The notes under the pieces were generated by a model. It was not told the DNA's origin and searched no databases. It saw only the letters and a list, made by a program, of their open reading frames with translations. From Pachypanchax playfairii (Eukaryota > Chordata > Actinopteri > Cyprinodontiformes > Aplocheilidae): 64,000 nucleotides of DNA. The DNA is taken from the NCBI GenBank assembly GCA_006937955.1, contig SSNP01000044.1, positions 1,590,291 to 1,654,290 on the forward strand, given 5' to 3'. A program made the position numbers and the translations under genes. Below are positions 22,501 to 34,500 of the stretch, piece after piece. Within the stretch, counting starts at the first letter, position 1, and each line of letters begins with the position of its first letter.

Positions 22501-25500
22501 GCCAACTCTGACCCGTGCGTACGGACATTTTGGAGACGAGGGGAATCAACGACGCAGTTGGTGAAGTGGTGAACTGCAGTCAGACTGCATATTACTTCTC
22601 TCACACATGTCATTTCACCTCACACCAAACATTAATTATAGATTCATGTTATTATAAACATTCAGAACAGCAATGATATCTATATTGCAGCTTGCAGTGA
22701 GCGGTAGCGCTCCTAAAAACATTTTTCAATACTAAAAGAAATACATAAAATGAATCGCCTCCTCCTCGACAGGAAGTCTTTACTAAGGGAACAAGGGTCT
22801 GAGGGTGTATTGACACAAGACTATGGAATTAAATTTCAGTCAAAAACCCTAAGTGTGATTTTCTGCAGCGCGCACACGTATTTAACCGTGCGCACGCGCA
22901 TGCAATCCACAGCACGCGCATGAATTCACCCCACACACCCGCGTATGATTTATTGCACGAGTATTCATGAACCGCTCGTGTGGATCTCCCAACAGGCGCC
23001 TGTACATGAAGCTCTCATACGAGCGTGAAGGCAAACCAGGAGAGGCTGCGGAACTGAACGGAAAGTAATTATGACTGTTTGGAGGAGGAGACTAAGGCCC
23101 GGTGTGATCCTCATGTGATTGGTCATTTTATATCAGTCACCGCCCACCGAAAGAACCAGCGGCAGCTTCCTGCTAGTGGTGGAAGAAGAACCAGCTGCCA
23201 TCGTACTTTTTTTTAATCGAAATTTCTGTACAATACAAAGCAACAACAAAACATTATTGTAAAATCTGGAGCTCAAGCTCCCCTTGCAACTGTCGAGAGG
23301 AGAGGGAGAACCGTCACTCCAGGGTGGATTACAGGACCCTGTGCACGTCCCTCTCCCCAGCCAGAGTGCCTCCAAACAGGCTAAAACTGCTCTAAAATGA
23401 ACTGGTCTGCTCTGGAGCTCAAGGGACCGCCCTGGCGGGATTTTTACCCCGTTTGGGCTGCTATCTCCTGGGCATGGAGGCTGGATGTTCTCCCCTCCTG
23501 CTCTGGAGCTCAAGCTCCCCTTGCAACTGTCGAGAGGAGAGGGAGAACCGTCACTCCAGGGTGGATGACAGGACCCTGTGCAAGTCCCTCTCCCCAGCCA
23601 GAGTACCTCCAAAAAGGCTAAAACCGCTCTAAAATGATCCATGAAAGCCAGTAATACAGCCCCAAAGCTAACCCTAAGCCCCAATATTGTTTTCAAAATC
23701 CCCGCCAGGGCGGTCCCTGGAGCTTTTATAAATCGGAAATTTTTTTGGCGTACACAAACTTTTTGTTTGGTGACCCAAACTCCAGACACACACAGCGAGG
23801 AAAACAGGCTTTGCAGTTTAACAGTGTTTAATTATATACAGTGCTCAAATACAGGGAATTGCAAAACTGTACACGTGGTGATGAACTCAGGACGGAGACA
23901 GGACAGGAACGGTCCTGGGTTGTGGAGAGAGAGAGGTTAGTGACAGGCTGTGATACCAGCTGCGGTGTGCGGGGATCGTGCTCGTTAACTCACGGTGATG
24001 TGTTTGTCGTCCGGTTGTGAGGAGGGATCCAGAGATGCTGCCGCGGGGGTGGTGATCCAGACTGTCAGGGTAATCGTAGGAGATCCGGGTCCTGTTCGTG
24101 CAGACGTGGCTGCAGCAGGGGTGACAGCAGTGCGGGAAGGTGTGGATCCAGAGGAAGCCAGAGACAGACAAGGAGCCAGAGGGAGAGAGCTGGTTGCACG
24201 ATCTTGCAACAGAGCTCTAAGGAATCCGTGTGAAGCCAGTCCTCACGATAGGCGGGTAGATGACCACGCTGAGGCACTGTAGGCTGGAGAGGCGCTCCAG
24301 GACAGCGGGCTAAACACAAGGAAAGAGAAGGCAGGTTAAACACTGCTAGAAAACGCTCCGATAATGTTCACTGGCCACTCTGTTACCACAGTAGTTAGTG
24401 GAACAAACTGGCGTCTGTCGCTTGTTCCTCCTCTGCTTAAGTACCCAGCTCAGGCGAGCTGGGTAATGATCCACACCTGCTTCCACTGATGATCTGCTGC
24501 CACGCCCTGCAAGACAATTAGTCACACACACCACCCAGCGGCAGCAGAGATCCTGACAGGTCGTACGTACACTTTTAGTAGGGTTTCTACACAATGTTTT
24601 ATAAATGAAACCCCAAGTTTTTTATCTGCTGATATTGCTTTAATTGATAATAAAACTGACAGTGAATCTGAGCATATAATACTTTTTTTAATTCCATTTT
24701 GTTCTATCCACTGTAAACTAAATGAAATAGCTAACATTTCCACTGTGTATGTTGATAGATTATTAGAATCCAGAAAGAAAATCCTGTTGTTTCTTTACCT
24801 GTCTCTTTTGATCCATCCGTATATATAGAGATAAATGATTTATGAGTTTCATTTAACCTTTTTTCAACAATATTATCCTAGTTTCCATTACCTTTCCTTC
24901 TTCTAATTTCATTTTGAATATAAAAATCTATATTTACTTTTGGAAACAACCAAAGTGGAGTAGCTGAATATAAAAATTTTTTAACAAATGTTTTATCATT
25001 CAATTTAAATTCTTCCGCTAGCCTACATGATTTCCAAATGATACTCTCATATTTTCTATTAATATATTCCCCTCCTATTTTCATCTCTTCCTTAACCAAA
25101 TGTTCATCCTCTTCACTTCCCTGCACATTAGTTCAATAATTTAATTTCAGTAATTTGAATCTTATATTCAAAGGCATCTCTCCCATTTCTACTTGTAATG
25201 AAACTATTGGAGTGGTTTTCATTACTCCACAGCATATTCTTAAAGCCTGACTTTGTATTACTTCAATCTTTTTTAATAAAGTTTGACTTGCTTAACTTTA
25301 TACTATACTACCATAATCAATAACAGACCTAATCATTGCTATATAGATTTGTTTTATTGCTTTAGTACTAGTTCCCCAATCATTCCCCCTTAAACACCTC
25401 ATTATATTTATTACCTTTTTACATCATTCTTATATGTTGTTTGCAATGTAGTATAGTATCCCACGCTGGGACAAAATGACCTCTCATTCACACTGGTACG

Positions 25501-28500
25501 AGCCTCTCATTCACACTAGTATAAGCTCTCATTCACACTAGTATGAGCCTCTCATTCACACTAGTATGAGCCTCTCATTCACACTAGTATGAGCCTCTCA
25601 TTCACACTAGTATGAGCCTCTCATTCACACTAGTATAAGCTCTCTTTCACACTAGTATAAGCTCTCATTCACACTAGTATAAGCTCTCATTCACACTAGT
25701 ATGAGCCTCTCATTCACACTAGTATAAGCTCTCATTCACACTAGTATAAGCTCTCATTCACACTAGTATAAGCTCTCATTCACACTAGTATGAGCCTCTC
25801 ATTCACACTAGTATGAGCCTCTCATTCACACTAGTATGAGCCTCTCATTCACACCAGTATAAGCTCTCATTCACACTAGTATGAGCCTCTCATTCACACT
25901 AGTATGAGCCTCACATAAGCTTTCATTCACACTAGTATAAGCTCTCATTCACACTAGTATGAGCCTCTCATTCACACTAGTATGAGCCTCTCATTCACAC
26001 TAGTATAAGCTCTCATTCACACTAGTATGAGCCTCTCATTCACACTAGTATAAGCTCTCATTCACACTAGTATAAGCTCTCATTCACACTAGTATAAGCT
26101 CTCATTCACACTAGTATGAGCCTCTCATTCACACTAGTATGAGCCTCTCATTCACACTAGTATGAGCCTCTCATTCACACTAGTATAAGCTCTCATTCAC
26201 ACTAGTATAAGCCTCTCATTCACACTAGTATGAGCCTCTCATTCACACTAGTATGAGCTCTCATTCACACTAGTATGAGCCTCTCATTCACACTAGTATA
26301 AGCTCTCATTCACACTAGTATAAGCTCTCATTCACACTAGTATAAGCTCTCATTCACACTAGTATGAGCCTCTCATTCACACTAGTATGAGCCTCTCATT
26401 CACACTAGTATGAGCCTCTCATTCACACTAGTATAAGCTCTCATTCACACTAGTATGAGCCTCTCATTCACACTAGTATAAGCTCTCATTCACACTAGTA
26501 TAAGCTCTCATTCACACTAGTATGAGCCTCTCTTTCACACTAGTATGAGCCTCTCATTCACACTAGTATAAGCTCTCATTCACACTAGTATGAGCCTCTC
26601 ATTCACACTAGTATGAGCCTCACATAAGCTTTCATTTACACTTGTATAAGCTCTCATTCACACTAGTATGAGCCTCTCATTCACACTAGTATGAGCCTCA
26701 CATAAGCTTTCATTTACACTTGTATAAGCTCTCTTTCACACTAGTATGAGCCTCACATTCACACTAGTATGAGCCTCTCAGTCACACTAGTATAAGCTCT
26801 CTTTCACACTAGTATGAGCCTCTCATTCACACTAGTATGAGCCTCTCAGTCACACTAGTATGAGCCTCTCATTCACACTAGTATAAGCTCTCTTTCACAC
26901 TAGTATGAGCCTCTCATTCACACTAGTATGAGCCTCTCAGTCACACTAGTATGAGCCTCTCAGTCACACTAGTATAAGCTCTCTTTCACACTAGTATGAG
27001 CCTCTCATTCACACTAGTATGAGCCTCTCATTCACACCAGTATAAGCTCTCATTCATACTAGTATAAGTTCTCATTCACACTAGTATAAGCTCTCACACA
27101 GACTAGTGCAGCTTTTTTTGGTATGTGTGAGGGAAATTTCAGGTGCATGTATGTGTGATTTTAAAAATTCTGAGTATGCAAGAAAATACAGTTAGTGGTG
27201 TATCCATACTTTTAGTGGTGTCAGTGAAACATACATTTTGCCCTATACGGCACCTCATAGAGGGGTGTTATTGTCTGTAAAAAGTCCCAGTGCTGTTGTT
27301 CTGTAATATCAGCACTCATGGAATGTCTGTTGTCCAATCAAATAACTTGGTCAGGACTAATTGTGGTATAATGAAGAATAAGACACTAAACAAGTGATTA
27401 GTCATTATCTATGACCACTTATTGAGATGGTGTCCATCTATGTTTTCATTAAAATACACTTTTTTAGTCTTCAAGTATCCTGGTAACAAATAGACAACTA
27501 AATAAATAAATGAACAACTATGAAAACATAACATCCTTGGTGGTAATAACAGACTAAATTACTTATTTTGTTATTTTATATTTCTGACAGGCTGCATTTC
27601 TTTTTTCCTTCCTGTAGATGTTTTTGCTTCCAGCTCGGATACCCCACTCCCCCCAGAGACAGGCCAACACTATTGGACTAGTGGTGGAGAGGAGACGACT
27701 GCTGACTGAGACAGACTGTCTGAGGTTTCTGATTGTACTTTCACTTTCCTCTTCCCTTGTATTGCTTTCTGAAACAGATAGTAGAGAGGAACAATAACAC
27801 TGAATGAACATCAGGACACTCTGCAGTTGTTAGAAAGTGAGTAATTAAGTTAAAATGAAATGAAAAATCACTTTTGAAAACTTGTAAGTAACAGAGTAAA
27901 GCTTGTCATACTAATACAGTGAAGCCTAAAAAAATGGACTGAAGTTAATCTTCTAATTATTAGAAGTGTAACTTCATGTGTGTATGTTGCATTCTTACCT
28001 TTGAGTTTTAACATGACACTTTTCACACTCAAAAAACATCCTGTGCATACAAATTCTTAATTATGGGTCCAGGAATATCTTGATGTACACAGATACTCCA
28101 TTTCCTCTTCTTTATTTTAAGCCTAACGAAAAATCATATGACGATCAGAAACTGCTGCAGGATTTTAGGTAGGAACTTTGTTGTAAAATTGTAAAATAAC
28201 AAAATAGCAGTTGTATGGTTAAAGAATGGCAAGTGCTAAGTATGAGATGGGTGGATGAAAGTAAAAGTATGATTACGATGAACTTTAGTAATGACTGAAA
28301 TCACCAAAGAAGAAGAACAAAATTGTTAATATTTATCACTCTTTCAAACCGCAAGTTACTGTAAGTCAAAAATATTTTTTCACCATAAAAGCTGCTCAAT
28401 TTATGTTACTGATGTTGACTGTGAGCGTTTAGTAACTTGGCCCCGGGTAATTAAATTATTCAGGCCACAAATACAATATAACGTTATATACAGTGTTTCA

Positions 28501-31500
28501 CATACAGCAGGATTAACACAGATGTTTCTTGCTTTGTTTAGGTATTATGTGGACAACACCACTGACATCCTGTTCCAGAAATTGTTCTACTGCGAGGATC
28601 TAGGAACCCAACTTGTTCCGATAATCAAAGAGTAAAGAGCCTTTTACAGGAAGTACTGTGCTGCATGTGAAGTGTGCCGAGCAGGGAAAAGGGTCAAACA
28701 TACACTCACCTAAAGGATTATTAGGAACACCATACTAATACGGTGTTTGACCCCTCTTTCGCCCTCAGAATTGCCTTAATTCTACGTGGCATTGATTTAA
28801 GAAGGTGCTGAAAGTATTCTTTAGAAATGTTGGCCCATATTAACAGGATAGCATCTTACAGTTGATGGAGATTTGTGGGATGCACATCCAGGGCACGAAG
28901 CTCCCGTTCCACCACATCCCAAAGATGCTCTATCGGGTTGAGATCTGGTGACTGTGGGGGCCATTGTAGTACAGTGAAGTCATTGTCATGTTCAAGAAAC
29001 CAATTTGAAATGATTCAAGCTTTATGACATGGTGCATTATCCTGCTGGAAGTAGCCATCAGAGGATGGGTAATGGTGGTCATGAAGGGATGGATATGGTT
29101 AGAAACAATGCTCAGGTAGCCCGTGGCATTTAAACGATGCCCAATTGGCACTAAGGGGCCTAAAGTGTACCAAGAAAACATTCCCCACATCATTACACCA
29201 CCACCACCAGCCTGCACAGTGGTAACAAGGCATGATGGATCCATGTTCTCACTCTGTTTACACCAAATTCTGACTCTACCATTTGAATGTTTCAACAGAA
29301 ATCGAGACTCCTCAGACCAAAAAACATTTTACAGTCTTCAACTGTCCAATTTTGGTGAGCTCGTGCAAACTGTAGCCTCTTTTTCCTATTTGTAGTGGAG
29401 ATGAGTGGTACCCGGTGGGGTCTTCTGCTGTTGTAGCCCATCCGCCTCAAGGTTGTGCGTGTTGTGGCTTCACAAATGCTTTGCTGCGTTCCTCGGTTGT
29501 AATGAGTGGTTATTTCAGTCAAAGTTGCTCTTCTATCAGCTTGAATCAGTCGGCCCATTCTCCTCTGACCTCTAGCATCAACAAGGCATTTTCACCCACA
29601 GGACTGCCGCATACTGGATGTTTTTCCCTTTTCACACCATTCTTTGTAAACCCTAGAAATGGTTGTGTGTGAAAATCCCAGTAACTGAGCAGATTGTGAA
29701 ATACTCAGACCGACCCGTCTGGCACCAACAACCATGACATGCTCAAAATTGCTTAAATCACCTTTCTTTCCCATTCTGACATTCAGTTTGGAGTTCAGGG
29801 GATTGTCTTGACCAGGACCACACCCCTAAATCCATTCAAGCAACTGCCATGTGATTGGTAGATTAGATGATTGCATTAAGGAGAAATTGAACAGGTGTTC
29901 CTAATAATCCTTTAGGTGAGTGTACATTTCACCCATAAACATGTACAAAGACAGACACTGTGTCTCCACATTTTTTGTTGTTATTAAGCTAAACTGCGAC
30001 GTCCTGTTTATGCTGTTTATTTGGAACAATTCCCTCACAGTTGTGGCATCAGCTGCTGCATCAGGTTCCTGTTAGGGTTGAGCAGTAATACAGTAAATTA
30101 CACCAGAGTATACAGAAACAGTGATGGCAAATATCTTCGTTAAAAACACAGCTGCAAATGTAACACTTACCAGGGTTGAACTGTTAGTTATAGTTCAAGT
30201 TTGGCAGTTTGTTAGTGTCATAATGGAAACAATAAGACACACAATGAAAGAATTTAATTAATTAGAGCACATTTTATTTTAGATCCACAGAGAAAGTAAT
30301 ACAACAACACCTAATTCCCTCTGTGTGCACTTGGATAAATCAGATCTCCAGTTCCCAGTCTGATTTGCTTTACATGGACCTGAAAAGTCTGATTGGGCAC
30401 AAATAGAAAACTGCAGATTCCCGGATTGTTGCACCATGCTGGTAGCTGCACTAGAGGCTGCTCTTGTACAAGAAACAATCATGTATTTATGATTCAAAAA
30501 ATTGTCGAGAAGCAACTCCTGAAAAGTAATGGTATTTATTATACAAAATTGTCTAAGAAGGATTTATTTTTGTGTTTGTTTTGTTTATTATAAATGGCTC
30601 CGCCCCTTTTGCCAGCTATCAGGATGGCAAATTATAAGCAGTATAAAAAAACACGTGATTAGTTTATGGAGCTGAACTACTCTATATAGATTAATCAAGC
30701 CTAACATACAGTACTGTGCATACGTTGTGGGAAAAAATCTAAATGAAATCAATATTTGTTGTGAGCAGCTATTAATGTTAAAACAGCATCAGTTCTTCAT
30801 GCGCAGCCTGTTTGTGAAGGAACTCAGTCACTACTTGGAGACATCTACAGACATCTCCCCAGTATAATCAGTGTTGAGCTCAGGTCTGCATGAAGGATAA
30901 AGTTCCATTATTGTTTCATTCTACAGCATTTCAGTTAACTAACAACATCTTGCTAAAGTATAACTACAGTAATATTTAAGTGGATAAAAATAATCAATTA
31001 CAATTTATATTTGTGAAATCATCTTATTATGCAGCATTTTGTCATACCTGCCTAAAAGTTTTGCACAGTGCTGTAAATTCAGGAGCAAATCTCCACAGTG
31101 CTTATTAGAAAACATGTTGCAGGTGGTTAACAGTAGCAGGTCAACTGGTTTATTTCTTATGGATCTAAATTATTTATGAGAAAATTACTTTTACTTATAT
31201 ACTCATTATATTTCTGGTGTTTTTTTACTTGCAGATTTATGGCATCAAATGAATTCAAGACAGGAAAGCCCAATCCAAGTAAGTTGTTTCAAACTTTTAC
31301 TGTAATATTTTTGAGATAATCTGCTGCAGTGCTTACAGTTTTGTTTTTGGATGAACAGAAGAAGTCTTAGCAGACCCTCCATTCCAGCTGAGCACCATGA
31401 ATGTGATGTCACCCTTCTCCTTCAAAAGCTGGCTGGACAAACAGAGGCCTTTCCTGGGCAACAGCTCACCCATCAATATATTTGGGGTGCAGTTTGAGAC

Positions 31501-34500
31501 AGAGGTACAAAAATCTTGACATGCCGAAGCAGCAGGAAATATTAACTGCTACGATCAAAATGTGATGTTGCAGCAAGCAAATAACAAATCTAATTCCGGG
31601 GCAGTTAATTTCTTATGTTGCTTTAAAAAATTTTTAATACTAGTTGAGCCTAAATAAGTCTGTAGCAAAGCAAACAATAACGTAATTGTTTAAATTATTT
31701 TCAACGATTCCTCGAAAGATGTAATAGCAGCTAAGCATTCAGAAGTTGTTTGTGACAAAAACAACATTCTAAAGTGAAAGATGTGCACACAATTTTTTCT
31801 CTATGCAACAATTTTTTTCCTGCTTGTTGCACTTCATCTGGTCTTAATTGTTCAGTACCACCTTTTGAGGTCAGTCTAACAGTATTTGAAATGCGATCGA
31901 ATCCAGTTTTTCTTTTTAAACGTGTAATTAGAAAACACTGAATTATCCAATCAAAAAAACTGTGATACTTCCAGCCTCTGTGGCCTCAAAGTAACACCAA
32001 ATAAGTAACAGTCATGTGATTATTGCAACCTGCTGGAAGCTGAAATTATACAGAAATGAAAAGTAAAAACAATCATATATTTCCAACAAATCCAATGTTT
32101 ATTCATTCTGATTAATTATCTTCTCTTGTTTTTTTTTCTTTATAAATAAACAGAAACTGAAAGGTTGCATTAGTAAAGACCCACTAATACAGTTTATAAG
32201 CAGAAAAAAACTGTTTTGAGGGTGAGTTGCTCTTTAAATAACAACATTAAGGGTACAAGGGGTGGGGGTGGGGGTGGGGGGGTTGGGGGCGGGGCAACAT
32301 GGAAACAACAAAAACAGCCCCAAACTAATACAAAATAATCTAAATACATTTGTAACTGTTTATCACAATCACAAGGATTTTATATAAGAGTTTTTTATTT
32401 AAAATATTCAGTTATTCTGTGTCTGTGTGGTCTTAAGAATTATTATTATTTTTGCCTTTGCTGATAAATATAACATATAACATAATATGGCAGGTGTAAC
32501 AAATTACATGAAGATGGAAAAAAATATTTGTAGTTGTCAGGAAATTAGATTAAAGCTGAAGCTGTGAACTCTCTCTTTACAGAGCTGTCTGCATGTTATA
32601 ATTAAAACTATTTCCTCCTCCTTGCAACTAGTCACCTGGTAGTACTGCAGTGCATTTAGAAATCTAGGCATGGTGAGGCCGACTTGCTGAAGGTCAGAGT
32701 ATCAGAAAGAGGAGGAAAAAGGGGATTTATACGATCTTAAATGTGGGACGGTTGTGAGTGTCAGACAAGGCTGGACTGAGTATTATTTCACAAACTACTT
32801 TACAGTGAATCAGATGTTGTGTGTTGTTTTTAGACCAAATTGCATTGCATATTGATTTCCACAGAAACACATACGCACTGCTACATGTTTTGTCAAACTA
32901 ATGTTCGGTTTATATGCTCAGATCTCTCATTCATGGGAGCAACCTGAAACTAGTACTCAAATTAATCATCACCTGTAAGACTCGGGTTGTTTACAAAGGC
33001 CTGAAGCTTGTTTGGGCATGTGTGACAAAAAAGAAGGTGTTTTTTTGTAATGCGAAACAAAAAAATCAAGTTTGGACAGGAAAGGAATCCAACTGTAGGG
33101 ACTTTCTGTTACAAAGACCAGGATGTGTCCAGGTATTAAATTCTTAAGAAAACTTTGATGAAGTGAAGATAACAGTAATGTATCATAAACTTTTATTATT
33201 GGTGCACATTTTGTGAAACTTGCATTGAACTGAATAATTATGAATGTTGGATTGATGAAGATTTTAATGACTGGTGCAAGGTAATTTTTTTTAAGGGGGA
33301 TACAATGCTAAAAATATTAATAAGTTGATGTTTGATGTCAAATTATTTTTTTTCACCCGGGCTCTAAAGTGTTCCAAAGTATTTGTGTTGGGCTTGTATA
33401 TTAAGGAGTCCACAACATTTTTAAGAAGAGGAAGTAAAGAGGAATAAAAACAGTTTGATAAACTCGGTGTGAGGCAGTTTGGAAAGAGTGATGCGCTCTA
33501 CTCTCATGTGTGGAAAAAATAACAAGGAAGCATTTAAAATGTGGTTCAGGAAACAGAAAAACTTAAAAGTAGCTTCTGTTTTAGAAAAGAGGCTTCATGA
33601 AGATGCTTCTTAGTCAAAGGTGGTGACAAAACATGCTGATAATCAATTAATCAAATGCTTTTAATTAGTATTTGATTGATTGCTGCTACTTTTTTGTTTA
33701 AATCTTACAAAAGTAGCAAGATTCTTAGTTTTTCACACCAAGCTTTTTATTTTGGCTTTTATTTTGTTAAACAGTGACACTGTATAATAGGTTGTATGTT
33801 TTTTACATTTAAGGTTAGATATATTTAATTTTATATCCTGGGAAAAACATTTTATTTTGTGCTAGTGTTCTTTTTTAAAGTCATGTCTGTAAAGCTGATT
33901 TAACTTTTCATGGTGTCGACAGGCAATGCTGTTTGGACCTGGACTGACAGAAACATCCGTCCAGCAAACTGATGTATGGATTTGGCAACTGGTGCGTACA
34001 GTATATGCTTTGTCCATAAAATATGTCACTTCTTTGCAACAATATGAATCATCTCAGTAAACTATAAACTTCTCTGTCTTCTTAATTTCATTCCCAGGAA
34101 GGATCTTCAAAAGTAACTACAGCTGAAGAGGAATTCCCTCTGTCTGCTGGAGACAGTTTACTCATACCTGAGCAGAGAAAGTGAGTCATTATTTACAAGT
34201 TATGACAAACTACTTCACTTTAAGTATTAAAGCTGGAGTGCGTAACTTCTGTCGCCCCCTAGCGGAATTTTTGCGTCATTACAACAATGAAGCTGGCGCT
34301 TCCATATGACGTAAGCCCAGCTGCCACCGCTTTATCTCTGCCGTTGTTATTCCAACCGGTATCTGTCTTAATCAAGCTTCAAATTCAGTCTGTTTACTTT
34401 ACCTGGCTCTATATTTGTTTCAATAAATATCATTTCATTGTTGAAAAAATCAAGAGAAACCAGTAAAATATAAAAATACTGGTAAAAAAACCCAAAAAAC

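Larger units (their letters stand above)
21931..27257. mobile_element. 5.3-kb composite with terminal inverted repeats and minisatellite arms
   Basis: The left end starts TGAGGTGCCGTATAGG and the right end closes with its complement. About 165 bp are shared in inverted orientation, including CACCACTAAAAGTATG and ACATGCACCTGAAATTTCCC. TA flanks both ends (21929-21930 and 27258-27259). Directly inside each terminal repeat lies the same CACTAGTAT minisatellite in opposite orientation: short on the left (22092-22250), long on the right (25481-27104). The interior holds LINE and LTR-like debris and no transposase of its own, so it is non-autonomous. It lies wholly in haao intron 3. Confidence 0.7.

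Noticed and set aside
23133..23789. 218-codon minus-strand frame with internal repeats
   Set aside because: It spans the duplicated GC-rich block; no protein family is recognisable and composition explains the openness.
25481..27104. Regular 22-23-bp repeats resembling a CRISPR array
   Set aside because: Units are contiguous with no unique spacers, and the DNA is vertebrate. It is a minisatellite.
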